Shown here piece after piece: positions 33,796 through 45,629 of a stretch of DNA of 64,000 bases. The DNA is from Metaphire vulgaris (lineage: Eukaryota; Annelida; Clitellata; Crassiclitellata; Megascolecidae), in assembly GCA_018105865.1 (NCBI GenBank), contig CM030834.1, positions 8,146,668-8,210,667 of the forward strand, given 5' to 3'. The position numbers and the translations under genes were made by a program. The first letter of the stretch is position 1. Each line of letters opens with the position of its first letter. The notes beneath the pieces were generated by a model. That model was not told where the DNA came from, did not search any database, and saw only the letters and a list, made by a program, of their open reading frames with translations.

Positions 33796-34088
33796 CAGTG
33801 GCGGTTCCAGGATTTCTTGGTGGGGGATGAGATGAATTCATAGAAAGTTGGGGAGGGGGGAAATAAAAGGAATAATCAATAAACTTTGCCGAAAAAGGCT
33901 GAAAAGGGAATTTTATCCCTAATTTGACTGCACTTTTATCGAAAAATAGGACGACAAGCAAAAAAGGTCATTCGCAGTTAGTTTTACTAGACTTTTACCC
34001 TAAAATAGGCTTGACAAGCAAAAAAATAAGCCCGGAAGTCCGTTGGGGGATGCATCCCCACTCATCCCCCACGTGAAACCGCCACTGC
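33796..34088 (+). mobile_element. hAT-type MITE, CAGTGGCGGTTCCA family (complete copy)
   Basis: TIR CAGTGGCGGTTCCAGGATTT against the complement of CAGTGGCGGTTTCACGT. It contains GGCTTGACAAGCAAAAAA and GGGGGATGCATCCCC. Target octamers ctagtagt and ctgctaat agree at 5 of 8. It is 293 bp long and gives the family consensus for the copies at 258, 11689 and 16982. Confidence 0.9.
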
Positions 34089-34671
34089 TGCTAATTTTCT
34101 TGTCAGTAAGATGTTCGCTGCGACATTAAAGTGAAGTCTCAAATTGGTCTAGAGTCTAGACTATCTATCGTCCATAATTCCAAATCCCCCACAACGCTGC
34201 TAATGTTTCTAAATGGTTGATTTAACTCGGCGGGTAAGTGGAACCTTCCGCAACGCAAACCTATATACTTGCGTAATAGGCCTATTTGTTTTCTCGCGTC
34301 TGGCTCCTCATCCTCCTCCTCCTTCTCCTCCTCCTCATCCCCTCCTCCTCTCTTCCACTTTGGACTCGTGCATATCTCGTGTCTTTCTCCCATACGGTAC
34401 ATATATATAATCGTCCAAAGACACGTTATACTGCATGTCGTATTGTTGTGTGTTGGGGGGAAGAGTTATCGACAGATTTACGTCGCCTGCTGCGCTATGA
34501 TATCCTATAGAGTTACGCCGTCGTCATAGGTGAACCATGTGTTTTGACCTTCTAGACATCAGTCGACTCTTAAGAATGATTTTGTAGTCATAATAATCAT
34601 TTGGTATAAGACCAAGGCAGAGGCGAACTCCATACACCAGTGCAATTTTTAAATAAAAATCATTTAATATA

Positions 34672-34990
34672 CGTGGCCGTCCATACAATACAGTACGTCA
34701 CGCTCGAGGGTGAGGGGTCTAAGAAAGTGTGACAGTTTGTGACAGGGGAGGGGTAATGACCGGCGTGACGTCACAGTTTCAGTATAAATAACTTTAATGT
34801 GTCTGATATGGGGTATAGTTAAAGACGTTTTTAATTGCTCATTAGCACTTTTTTGTCAGAGATACATACAATTCTCAGTTATATTCGTTATCATTGTCGG
34901 AAGTTGAATCTCTGTTTTGCTGCAGATAATTGAAAAGAAATTCGAATATATTAAATAGAAAACCTTAGTGACGTAATTTATGGACGACGC
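34672..34990. mobile_element. GGCCGTCCAT/GGCGTCGTCCAT element
   Basis: Left end GGCCGTCCATACAATACAG and right end (complement) GGCGTCGTCCATAAATTACG, each with a TGACAGTTTGTGACAGGGGA block nearby. A second partial copy is appended at 34993-35085 (GTGACAGTTCGTGACAGGGG, GGTTTTCCATAAAGCACG). It belongs to the same broad group as 12979 and 63401. Exact ends are approximate. Confidence 0.6.
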
Positions 34991-35089
34991 CTTAAGGGAG
35001 TCCGAGATTTGTGACAGTTCGTGACAGGGGAGCGGTCAAAAATGGTAAGAAATAGCGTTACGTGCTTTATGGAAAACCCCTATGCAATG

Positions 35090-35670
35090 CTCCCTCTAAT
35101 TAATTTTTAGTAGTACGTGTGCGCATGAAATTTCTTGTGTTCAAAATTGCATATGGAAAGTCAACTTCTGTGCAGTAAGTACGTGTATGATATGAAAGCA
35201 ATGGAAACAATGTTCAAAAATTGTGTGAGCTCCATTTTTTTCCTTTGTGCGCTTGCCTTGCGACCTCTGTTCGCGCACGCGCGCACAGCTTAGAGGGAAC
35301 ATTGCCCCTATGCCTAGTAAGTTGGTTACCACGTTAATGTCTAAAACTTGGATTCTTAAAACTCACTCGTTCAACCCACAGTGTTGGATTAACAAATGTG
35401 GGAACCTTACTTAATAAAAACCTTGGAGGTTCCATCCACTGAGAAAATCAAAACACACGGCGCATAAACAATTCTACGCTTAACTCTATGCTGTCCTCTT
35501 GTTTCTGCAACGTATCAGTTTAATGCTAAACCTAAATAATATAATTATAGGCATATTACATTACAGAAAGAAACGTCTGAATAGACTCGTATAGTCTTGG
35601 CTTATCACATCAAATTATGAGCAAAAATCAAGCAGTTTTTCCATTTCATGGCATTACTCATTAGTAATTA
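35090..35670. other. intergenic, no recognisable feature
   Basis: AT-rich DNA. A TGTGCGCNTG...GCGCACGCGCGC stretch at 35250-35290 is repeated loosely near 50395-50480 (GGCGCGCACAGAAGTTGAC, TAGAGGGGACATTGC), hinting at a dispersed repeat of unknown type. Confidence 0.4.
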
Positions 35671-35675
35671 TCTGC

Positions 35676-36707
35676 AGTAGTTAGGCATATATGATGGAAA
35701 AGCAGTGGATATAATATATCTAGATTTCGCTAAAGCTTTTGATAAAGTATCCCATACAAGACTGGCTGCCATATTAAAGTATTGTGGAATAGGAGGAAAT
35801 ATTATCTGTTGGAAAAACCCATTGGTTAATGGGAAATGGGGACAAAATCTAGTCTAATCTAATCTAATCTTAAACTTCTATAGCGCCACTTCATAATGCA
35901 CAGGAGCATCAACCGATGGCACACCAAATCCAAATAATTAAAGATCCAGGTCAAATCCAGGGTATCCGACTAGGCTAAACGGGTGATCTAATCTAATCTA
36001 ATCTTAAACTTCTATAGCGCCACTTTCATAATCCACAGGAGCATCAACCGATGGCACACCAAATCCAAATCACTAAAGATCCAGGTCAAATCCAGGGTAT
36101 CCGGCCAGGCAAATGGGTGACAGTCTATGGTGGATAGGCCAGGCCAGGCCAGGCCAAAAGATGGGGTTTTAATCTTTTTCTAAAAATCTGTAATGAATTT
36201 GCAATGCGCACATGTTGAGGCAATGTTGGCATCAGAGGTATGCATTCGGAATGCATGGGCAAGAGTTATTAGTGGAGTGCCTCAACGTTCAGTGCTTCAA
36301 CCACTGATTTATTAAACATACGAAAATGATATTGACGAAGGATTACCTTCCAAAATTTCCAAGTTTTCCGATTATACAAAATGTACAGCATAGAGAAATT
36401 GACTGTTGATGCTACAATTTCGCAGAAGGATCTGAATAAATTGTTCCGATGGACTGGCTTTTTAATATAGACAAATGTTCTATAATGCATGTTGAAAAAT
36501 TTAATCGTGGTAATGAATATGCCTCGAAGAAGAAAGTCACTATCACCACAGAGGAAGAAAGAGACTTGGAATGACCATCAATAGAAATATGAATCCATCT
36601 CGACAATATAGGGCAGCGGCAGCAAAAAAGAGCAATCGGATGTTGGGAATGCTGAAAATAACAATAGCGGATTTAGACAAAGAGATAATTTTAAGCTTAA
36701 TAAGACA

Positions 36708-36742
<35 letters not shown>

Positions 36743-37285
36743 GTTAGGTTAGGGTTAATATATATATAACCCTAAGTATATGATATATAACCTTTTTTTT
36801 TTTTTTTTTGCTCGTCAGGGTAAAGGCTGATGAATATGATTTTGCTCGTCAGCCCGAAACTTTGGAACTTTGGGGCCCCCATGACAAAGATGCCCCTGGC
36901 CCCCAAAAGTCACGCTACGGTCTGACACACTCTAGAATACTGTGTTCAGAAATGGAATCCATTTTTGGAAAACGATATACTGTAGAGCTTTCAGAAAAAG
37001 TTTAAAGACGAGCAACAAAGATGGTCAACAGATTCCATAAATTAAGCTATGAAAGGAGACTTTAATAATGTGGATTGACAACTTTAGAAAGGATAAGAAA
37101 GAGAGAGATTTGATAGAAGCATACAAAATAATGACTGGAGAAGTAGATGTGTCATACGATCGATTCTTTACATTAGTACATTATAGCAACAGAAGAGACC
37201 ACAAATGCAATTGTTCAAGAAAGGAGTGGGACCAAGGAAGAAACATTTTTAGTGCAGTGGTTGTGGACAATTGAGAACCAGTTTG
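35676..37285 (+). pseudogene. non-LTR retrotransposon reverse transcriptase, fragmented
   Basis: Reverse-transcriptase palm motifs appear in order. VDIIYLDFAKAFDKVSH (motif A) is at 35696. VISGVPQRSVLQPLIY, a decayed SGVPQGSVLGPL motif B, is at 36268. SKFSDYTKC, decayed from the FADDTK catalytic motif, is at 36358. The C-terminal region with GLTTLERRRERGDLIEAYKI-like sequence is at 37070. The copy is interrupted by two tandem GCGCCACTT repeats (35848-36120), a (CA)n run and other short insertions, and has many frameshifts. Non-functional. Confidence 0.85.
35848..36125 (+). repeat. tandem pair of a CTTCTATAGCGCCAC dispersed repeat
   Basis: Two copies about 130 bp apart begin TCTAATCTAATCTTAAACTT and contain GCATCAACCGATGGCACACC and AGATCCAGGTCAAATCCAGG. 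Single diverged copies occur at about 28430-28490 and 59305-59385. The pair is inserted in the LINE relic. Confidence 0.8.
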
Positions 37286-37289
37286 GCCG

Positions 37290-39050
37290 AGAAAGCAGTA
37301 ACAGTTGAAAAAACGAATGGATTCAAAAGTTGTAGGCTTATAATAATGATAACTGGGTTATTAAATATTGAGAGTAATTAGGCCCTATAGGAATTTTCAC
37401 ACATACTAATGCCTCCTTAATCACTTGAAATCACGCCATAATTATTATTAGAGTTAAAGTTAGCTTTCTAATCTATGATGTTAACATTTGAAATCATTTA
37501 AACTCAAACTTGTGGAGTTTAAATGCGTTGAAATGTTAAAATCAGTGGACAATTTACATGACAAAAGCCGGTTAACATTGACTCTGTTCACCGCATTTTC
37601 CTGTATTTATTTCTGAGATTGTCATTTACTAACATATAGACTTTTATCTCGGAATTCTTTGCCAATAATAATTATTGGTCAGGTCATCTCATTAGCATAA
37701 GTGTTAATATTAGGAAGGACAATTCTTTAGAAATTCAGTATTTTTAACGCTCCGAATTCTGGTGTATACGTAGTAGACGCATGAGCGCGTTAATCACGAT
37801 GACACATTCAAATTGTATTCCGTGTGTTAGGCCTAACGAATGCATTGGGTCCGTCCTGAGAAATTGCATTTTCTCATGTATGTGGAGCACAGTTGAACAA
37901 ATCTGCTGAAACGATGGTCTCTTACAATCGCCTTTCTACGTTGATTAGGACCAGCTAACGCTATAATTACGCAACCGCAGTTTCTTAGAATCTTGAGCCT
38001 GCGGTGCAATTTCAACTTTGACCTAAATACACTGTACATTAGATGCACATGTGTACCACCACCGAGTCGCTTGGCAGAGTGAGACGATAGATTTGACCCC
38101 AAACTACGTTTATCCTCCGATTTCCTTCTTGTTGGCCTTACTTTGAAGTAAAAAAACTCACTGCTGTTACTTTGACATAAAAATATTTTGGATCATAAAA
38201 GTCACGCAAAGCTTTAAATAAATCCTGCGAACGCTAGCCTATATGTTATTTCTGCTGTTGCCAACGGACAGTCATCCATTGTCTACGTTTTCTTTCCATA
38301 TATCGCATTACGTGCGACTGCTTCTGTCTGTCTGTCTGTCTGTCTGCCTGCCTGCCTGCCTGTCTGTCTGTCTGTCCGCATGCAGGGGCACAAACACGGA
38401 TATTCTTTGCGAAGATCGTGTCCCTACGGGGGTTGGCTATGAAATAAATGCAATTATGTCAGAATAATAAGAATAATAATAATAATAATAATAATGTGAT
38501 TTTAAGTGGTTTAGGAGGATAAGTAAGCCTGTGTGAAAACCACTGATGTAATCCCAGAATAGCGTTCCCGTTATAGTCAGATTTGGCTATGTAATTAAAT
38601 GTTTCATGTTATTTATAACGCAGGCTATATTCATTACAGCTTTAACGTCTTAAAAAGTCCGACAAGTAAAAAAGTAGGCTAATCACTATATTTTTATGGT
38701 TCTTTAACGTCCTGAAAAGTCTGACAGGCCATGGCGCGTGTTTCCTGTTGAGAAATGAGGAGGTCCTGACCGTTTTTCTAACCTTCCGGGCGTCTGTAGG
38801 CCTGTATATAAAGACATGCTGCATGGTATAGGCTATCTGCTTGATGCATCAGTGCGTTGCGGTTAAAATAGGTTAGAACTGAAGTGAGGAAAAATACGAT
38901 GAGACAAGCGCTAATGTCGACGAGGCAGTTCCTTTTCTGCATGCTGTTTGATGTTGATTTTTTCTGTTGCATATGTCTTATAAAGATGTACACTATACAG
39001 TATGAGAGAAAGTGTATTATGCGAAAGGGTTTTAGTTTATCAGCGAATCA
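37290..39050. other. intergenic with (TGTC/TGCC)n repeats
   Basis: No gene recognised. A (TGTC)n-(TGCC)n tract lies at 38325-38373 and (AAT)n at 38466-38494. The open frame at 37833-38102 on minus has no domain or splice pair. A TGTC/(CT)n tract follows at 39055-39122. Confidence 0.45.
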
Positions 39051-39080
39051 AACGTTCTGTCTGTCTGTCTGTCTGTCTGC

Positions 39081-39125
<45 letters not shown>

Positions 39126-39358
39126 CATATCACCAAATGACCTTCAGAAGATAAGGAACCGATTAAGGAAATTGATTGAATCGACGCAGAAGAGATATTC
39201 GCCGCCAAACAACAGAGATCTCAATTTAGATCACAGAAAATGCTGACTCATCGTTTGAGTCTCAGTGTCCTCATATATATATATATATGTACAATATACT
39301 ACAGCCAAATAAGCACACAATGATGAAAAACAAGCCCCTAAGTATCTGAAATACGGCA

Positions 39359-39362
<4 letters not shown>

Positions 39363-39402
<40 letters not shown>
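39363..39402. repeat. (GAT)n trinucleotide repeat
   Basis: About 13 GAT units. Confidence 0.95.
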
Positions 39403-39404
<2 letters not shown>

Positions 39405-39882
39405 GAATTCTCTTTCCATGGCAGAGCAGGTCCAATTGGTTTTACGCCATGCACCGAGAATCAAACGAGTTCAGGGGTGTTCCAATTGTCTATACTCCCA
39501 GAAGACTTGGCTAAGGGAAGCGCTTTGTCTATTAACCTCTAAGGTCTGATGTTCGACATTTTATTTCTAGTATTCATCTTTTTACTTTTTTCTCTCCAAT
39601 CCACAAAAGCGCTCAGCTGCGGACTTATTCTTGTTAGTTGAGAACTATTTGCTGCTCCATATCTAACTCTGCATGGTCACAATCTCGCTATTAGTACGAG
39701 TACTATGCAGTACACTGGAGCCTCTCGGTCGGCGCAAGACGCAGTCCAATTGAATAGTTTTGCGATGAATGGCATGCAGTGGCATAGCGACTGGGGTATA
39801 TCGGTATATGTACCCACCAAAAATAAGTATATATATAACACAGTATATAAAATATATACACGTATATAATAAGCATGTATAA

Positions 39883-42100
39883 TAGGGCGGGTTGAAACAT
39901 AAAAGTTTTTGGAATTTCTTTACGGAACTTGGTAATTATTTGAGAATTGAAGTCTAAAGATTTAAACAACTCATAAAATGGTAGTTGCACCATTGCAAAC
40001 GCCCCATTTTTGGACCTAAACATTGTAGCATTTATCAGCATTTCTCAATGATTACAAACTTGTTGCTGCTCCTTATTTTTGTTGCACAATATTTTTAATC
40101 TACCTAACTTTCGACTTAATTTGATTGCCTCTTTGTTTTGACTGGCCGCTGTTTAATAATTGATGCTATAAATTTTGGAAAGTGTGGTTTCGACATGAGA
40201 ACAAGAAACATTACATTGCTATATTCCGCAATGTTAGAGGACTTTTTCCAATATGTTGCCAACAAATGCGATGTTTGCGCAGCACTCGATGAACATCAAA
40301 ACAAGAAAGAATGACACAAAAACAATGAAAAGAGGCTGTCAGAGGCTGTCATCAATCTCTGGAACAAGGCTTCCATTCCAACATTTCACTCTTGGTCTGT
40401 CTTTAAATGTGTCGAAACACTAATTTCCACTGGTCCAGAACTATGTCGTTCTAAGTCAAGTTCAACACGTCAAGCCACCTTCTTGAGTAGCTTGAACTCT
40501 TTGTTTGACATTGTAGCACGCAATTGTGTTATTTGCTATGACGAATCCACAAAACAAATCAGCACATCTTGCAAGTGTCCTAAACATGCAACAGGTACAG
40601 TTCTTATTGGATCAAAAATTCAAGGAAAATGCTTATTGGAAGGTTAGACGTAGAATCAACAAAGCGGTTATAAAAAAGGATGCAACGAAAGCATAATGAA
40701 AAAGACAAGGTTAAAAGGGTAACGAAAATATCGGATGGTGATAACAAATATTAGATCCTGGTGAAGACAAATCCAATGATAGTGAAGGGAGTGATTAAAA
40801 AAGCAACTGTGAGGTATTTTCTGATAGCAATGCTGAACTCTGTTGCAGTGAAAAAATAAGATCAAATCAAATGCGATTACCTCTTCCGCATCTAGCAAAA
40901 GAAGCAGACAGGTATGGTGTACCTGACCGAGCTGCTGCATCATTGGCAACAACGGTGCTTATCGATATAGGCTTTGTAAGCAAAGAGGATCAGAGCTTTG
41001 TATTGATAAAAATAAAGTACATCGTGAGAGACAGAAATTGAGGACAAATTTGCAGCGAGGTATACAGTAAGACAGTCACACAAATCCATAACAGGTATTT
41101 ACGTCGATGGGAGAAGGGATGCCACTTTAGTCAAAGTAAACAAAAATAGCAAGTAGTATGGTGATACTGTTGTTGAAGATCACTATGTTCTTGTTGAACC
41201 AGATGGCAATTACCTAATGCGCGTTAAACCTTCATCAGGAAGAAGTACTGACATTGCCAGTAGTGAGTATTCTGAAAGTAATAACAGAGATGCAAAATGC
41301 AAATGCAGGCGATTGTATCTCAGCAGTAGGCTGCGATGGTACAAACAATGACACAGGCTGTAAAGCTGGAGATTGAACTGATTAGGGACACTTGCAAGAT
41401 GTGCTGATTTGTTCGTCATAGCAAATGACACAATTGCATGCTGCAACATTCAGTCAATTGTTTTATATGTATGCTGCATACAAATGAATTAATTGTCTTT
41501 GAGAAATCTGTTTAAAACGTTTGTTGGATGAATCTACATCTGGACCCTCAAGTTCATCTGGGCTCATTGTGCAGTGAATTGCAGCACTGCGAAAAAATTC
41601 ATTGTTCATTTTGAAAATATCACATGTGACCACGATATGCCGAAGTTGAGTGAAGACGTATTAGATGAAAATATTGCCAAGCCAAGAATTGCTCCACTCA
41701 CTTTGGATTACAAGAATCACACACAAGGAGTGGAGCGTTGCATAAAACTATTAACAGATGCTTCAACAGCAGTTTATGGCTTTGAAGCAAGAGATGCTTT
41801 TATTCATGCCCGAGTCAATTCTCGAAATCTAATGCCCCTATTTGAGTAAAAAGATTATTGTGCAAACTTCTTGTAATAAACACTTACTGAGTGAGTAGCT
41901 GTGCACCTGATCGTCTATTGATCATTCATTGATGGCATACAAATGTTTGTAATTTTCAAGTAATGTACAAACTTTCCTAATTAAAAATGGGGCACTTCCA
42001 CATGTTCCAAGATAGTTCTTTTGTGATTTTCTTTCAAATCAGATGGGAATGCAAATATTTCCTCAGTTCCGTGACAAAGAAATTTTTTCGACCCGCCCTA
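39883..42100 (+). mobile_element. 2.2-kb DNA transposon, TIR TAGGGCGGGTYGAAA
   Basis: TIR TAGGGCGGGTTGAAACATAA against the complement of TAGGGCGGGTCGAAAAAATT; further inwards both have CACGGAACT or TACGGAACT. A perfect 8-bp duplication, atgtataa (39875-39882 and 42101-42108), flanks it. It carries a decayed plus-strand gene at 40195-41850 of a multi-copy family. The TAGGG terminus and 8-bp duplication fit the hAT group. Confidence 0.92.
40195..41850 (+). pseudogene. decayed transposon gene of a multi-copy uncharacterised family
   Basis: Pieces in order: SEAVINLWNKASIPTFHSW with SLNSLFDIVARNCVICYDES; then GIYVDGRRDATLVKVN with VVEDHYVLVEPDGNYL; then HTQGVERCIKLLTDASTAVY with ARDAFIHARVNSRNLMPLFE-stop. 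I recognise this order from a large family of uncharacterised predicted proteins in arthropods, cnidarians and other animals (GIY(F/V)DGR(K/R)D..., AVERC(V/I)KL...R..MPLF). The middle third, including GCDGTNN, has several stops and frameshifts. Its position inside a TIR/TSD-bounded element indicates that the family is transposon-borne. Confidence 0.8.
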
Positions 42101-42503
42101 ATGTATAATATATAATATAGGCCTATATGTATCATACATAATATATATCAATATATATCCCCAATTTATACCCCCAAATCAAATTCCTGGCTACGCCTCT
42201 GACGGCATGGGTCGAAGCATGAAGCACTGATACGCCCGCCATGGGAATGAACGTAAACCAGAGCAGTCGGTTGCCCGTTGATATTGCAGTTGTGGTGACT
42301 GATGTGTGCGCCTCTCGCGGCCGCTGTCTGCATATGGCGGTCGTTTACGGGATGCGTTCAATACATCATTCTTTCCGCTGTCGAAAGAATTTTCATTGAC
42401 AGAGTCGATGTTTGCGCCTCGATGAACTTCAAGCGAAAGAGCGCGAACAAACGATGAAACGAATCATTGCAGTGCCCATCGAAAGTAACAGAATGCATGC
42501 GCC

Positions 42504-42557
42504 CAGTGTTTATTACTCCCTCCCCAATGTCAAGCAGGGTGGCTAGAATAAACACTG
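42504..42557 (+). mobile_element. 54-bp hAT-type MITE, CAGTGTTTATTCTAG family
   Basis: TIR CAGTGTTTATTACTCC against the complement of CAGTGTTTATTCTAGCC, with a perfect 8-bp duplication, catgcgcc (42496-42503 and 42558-42565). It is among the shortest complete elements I can delimit, little more than two TIRs. Confidence 0.93.
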
Positions 42558-43154
42558 CATGCGCCTATAGTCTTTGTACGGCTCGAAAATGTAATGTCTG
42601 TACAGTTAGAACAACGGTATTATCTATAGAGACTTAAGGCATAAACCTGATTTCAATGTTCAATTTTTTTATCAAAAAGGCAGCGGGGAGTCGACAGCCC
42701 CCCCTCCCCCATATCCCAGCAGCCATAGCGTGGCCCAGAAGCACTCTAAAAGTAAGCGTTATTTGGTATTGGCATTTGAAAGCCCGTTCACCTCTCTGAG
42801 GCCCAGGAAAGTTGTGCGTTCTTTCCCCTCTCTACGGCCCTGGGTGTCGGACGCGGAATACTTTCAGGTGGGATGCATGGGCGTTGTCCTACAGCCAAAT
42901 ACCACATTTTTTCGATCACCAGTGAGGGAGGAACCCTTGAGTATAGTGGAAAATGTTAATCGTTATTTCCCGAACCTCTTCGACAAACCGAACAATGCTC
43001 CGCTTCCATACACCTGCCCGTTAAAAATGTCCAGTTTTGACGCTGGACATTTTTAAAGAGCAAGAACATCAACTAGAAACGGATAACAAATAAAAGGTAG
43101 CTTGACTTAGTATGCCTATCGAAATATAGCAATTAATTAATTAATTAATCAATT

Positions 43155-44121
43155 AATTGGAGTTCCGCAAGGATCAGTCCTGGGTCCCTTACTTTTCATC
43201 TTATACGTTGCGGACATTAGCTCAATCGTCAAGGCTTTTGGCTTGTCATCGCACTCTATGCTGACGATGGGCAAATTTATTCCTCGTGCATGCCGTCGGA
43301 TACAGAGCGACTTCGGATGTCCTTCACGAATTGCATCTCTGCAATCATCAGATGGACAGAAGAAAATCGTCTGGCATTGAATCCGGACAAGACGGAATTC
43401 CTCTGGATCAGCACTCCAGGAAGAAGGAAGTTGTTGAGTCGAGTCCCTTTCACCGTGGGTGATGCCACTATTGTTCCTGTGGCGAGTGTGCGTCTCTTAG
43501 GTGTGCTTTTGGACGAAACACTATCGTTTGATGCACACACCAACAACGTTATCCGATGCTGTCATTACCAGATACGGAGGGTCAAGCTGGTTCGGCGCTA
43601 CCTAACGGTGAGTGCAGCCGTTCAGCTTGTACGGGCCTTCGTCTTGTCAAGAATGGACTACTGTAACAGTGTCTTGCTAGGGCCTACCGGAAAACAAGCT
43701 AAATCGACTTCAGTCCGTACTGAATCTGGCTGCACGAGTGGTCTTCGGTTGTCGCTGGAATGACCACATCACGCCACTGCTGAGAGATCGCCTCCACTGG
43801 TTACGCGTTCAACAGCGTATTGTTTTCAAGCGTTGTTGGCTCACTTTCCGAGCCCTTTATGACCCACACTGCCCAGAATATCTGAGTGCGCTGGTGCAGC
43901 GAACGACGTCAAATGAGTCGAGAATGAAGCTTCGGTCGAGTCGTCGAGTCCTACTGCTTGTCCCTCCTCCGTCAAAGACCTCCAAGTTTGGAGAAAGGTC
44001 ATTCTCCAAAGGGAATCCGTTACTTTGGAATTCGTTACCTGATGTTGTGTTGGAAGCTGTCTCTGCGGAATCCTTTCTTAGGAACTTAAAAACACACTTA
44101 TTTAATATCGGATTTTATTGA
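43155..44121 (+). pseudogene. CR1-like LINE reverse transcriptase, C-terminal half
   Basis: GVPQGSVLGPLLFILYVADI (motif B) at about 43160 is followed by SYADDGQIY (catalytic YADD) at about 43257. Next come RLALNPDKTEFLWIS, VRLLGVLLDETLSFDAH, AFVLSRMDYCNSVLLG and AARVVFGCRWNDHITPLL. It ends NPLLWNSLP...SFLRNLKTHLFNIGFY-stop at 44121. One frameshift lies near 43690 and another near 43240. The 3' tail is (AATAAT)n at 44194-44210, which fits a non-LTR element. No 5' region. Confidence 0.9.
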
Positions 44122-44512
44122 TAGAATTTATGTCAAAGCGCTTTTGTCGTAGGCCTTAGCCTTGTTTACTGCGCTGGAGAAATTGTCTAGAAATAATAAT
44201 AATAATAATAACGGTTTGAAAGAACCAGTATACGGCGGCCAGTATCGGGCATATAGAATTGCTTAAATGGGCATTGCTTAAAACTAAGCGCTCATCCGTA
44301 TTATTGGTTCACGCGCAGGTCTATTAATAGGGACGAACGTTGTATTCCAGTGCTGTACTAAGATCTTTATAACGTATACCGTAAAATCTCGCTTTAGGAA
44401 ACGGAAAAGTGCCTTTGGACAGATATTGCACGCTATGCAAGCCGGATTGGAACACGATGACTTAAACAGGATGACTTTACGACTCCTAATAACAATCAGC
44501 GTCCTCTCCTCC

Positions 44513-44593
44513 TCCTCCTCCTCATCTTCCTCCTCCTCCTCCTCCTCCTCCTCCTCCTCCTCCTCCTCCTCCTCCTCCTCCTCCTCCTCCTCA
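44513..44593. repeat. (CTC)n trinucleotide repeat
   Basis: About 25 CTC units with one TCATCTTC interruption. Confidence 0.97.
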
Positions 44594-44698
44594 TATTGAC
44601 TTGCTAAATAGTTCTTAATATGAATTTGTCATATTCGAATGCGAGCGAACACTGCTATGCATATAGGGCCCTAATAATGAGAAAGTTCGATTATAATT

Positions 44699-44949
44699 CA
44701 GAGATGTCCATGCCTCCATGGGTCCATTTTTTAGAACCCAATCCAACCCAACCAATCAAATCTCCAACCCAACCCAACCCATGCCGATAATAGGTTTACT
44801 TGACCCAACCCAACCCACTGTAATACATTACAGTTTCTTAAACCATGACTTATTTTCTGACCCAACCCAGCCCATCATTAATGTGGAAAAGTCTGACCCA
44901 ACCCAAACCAACCCAATCCATGGGTTAACCCAACCCATGGACATCTCTG
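44699..44949 (+). mobile_element. hAT-type MITE, CAGAGATG / ACCCA-rich family (complete copy)
   Basis: TIR CAGAGATGTCCATG against the complement of CAGAGATGTCCATGGGT. Target duplications ttataatt and gtataatt agree at 7 of 8. The interior repeats CCCAACCCAACC, with CCATGGGTTAACCCAACC at the right end. It is 251 bp and the best copy of the family. Confidence 0.9.
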
Positions 44950-44999
44950 GTATAATTTTTTTTTCAAACTTCCAGTCCGTCAGAACGAAACGGGCTTCG

Positions 45000-45395
45000 G
45001 TAGAGAATTTCGCCGGCGCTGCTTGTCTGTGCTTTTGACCTCGACCGTTCGTTGGTCGAAAGGGGGTCGAGAGGGCGGAGGGTCGCCCGTCGGCATGCTC
45101 TGCCAAGGGCGGTTGGGAGGGGGCGGGGGGTATTGCTGCCGCCCGCTTATCTGTCCGTAATTTACGTACCACTTGGATTTGATGATCAATTTGAGCCATT
45201 CGGACTCATCTTCCCCCCGGGCACACCTACAACCTCTCGACCGTGCACCATCTGGAATCATCTGGAATCCCCGCGTGACCTGCTTACCTCTTTCTGCGTC
45301 GAACTGCCTTCGCCTTCTTCGCTCGCCCGTTCTTCCGTCGACGTAAGAGTTGCCCTACATCGAGTCCAGGTAATAACTTACAAAGTGGACCGTTC
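45000..45395 (-). promoter_or_regulatory. CpG/GC-rich block with candidate exon
   Basis: GC-rich, with GGGGGCGGGGGG and many CpGs, unlike its surroundings. On the minus strand ACGGAAGAACGGGCGAGCGA to GCAGAAAGAG|GTAAGCAGG reads TSTEERASEEGEGSSTQKE and ends at a consensus donor (exon end about 45294). On the plus strand GTCGAC|GTAAGAG is also donor-like. I cannot identify the protein or an acceptor, so this may be a promoter/5' exon of an unknown gene. Confidence 0.3.
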
Positions 45396-45418
45396 GTGTA
45401 CTGTGTAGATCTTGCGTT

Positions 45419-45617
45419 CAGGGGCGTAGCCAGGAATTTGATTTGGGGTGGAGTATAATGTGATTGGGGTAGGGGTATAAATTTTTAAAAGTTGAAAAAC
45501 CTAAAAACACATTGAAAACTTTAAGGTAGCCTGATTTGAGAAGGGTATAATAGGTATATATATATATATGTATGTATGTATATATGCCGATATAACCCCC
45601 TTTTCGCTACGCCCCTG
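45419..45617 (+). mobile_element. hAT-type MITE, CAGGGGCGTAGC family (intact)
   Basis: Perfect 12-bp TIR CAGGGGCGTAGC and its complement, with a perfect 8-bp duplication, cttgcgtt (45411-45418 and 45618-45625). It is 199 bp and AT-rich inside. The same family is the host of the nested element at 39777-42201. Confidence 0.96.
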
Positions 45618-45629
45618 CTTGCGTTTGCA

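Larger units (their letters stand above)
39777..42201. mobile_element. CAGNGGCRTAGC MITE split by a nested transposon
   Basis: Outer ends CAGTGGCATAGCGACTGGGG and (complement) CAGAGGCGTAGCCAGGAATT match the intact 199-bp MITE at 45419-45617. Target duplications atggcatg and acggcatg agree at 7 of 8. Removing the nested 2.2-kb insert (39883-42100) and its duplicated octamer leaves about 200 bp, the length of the intact copy. Confidence 0.88.

Noticed and set aside
34139..34402. Acidic minus-strand frame (GGGDEEEEKEEEDEEPD)
   Set aside because: The acidic run is the translation of a CTC/TCC repeat. No convincing splice sites and no homology.
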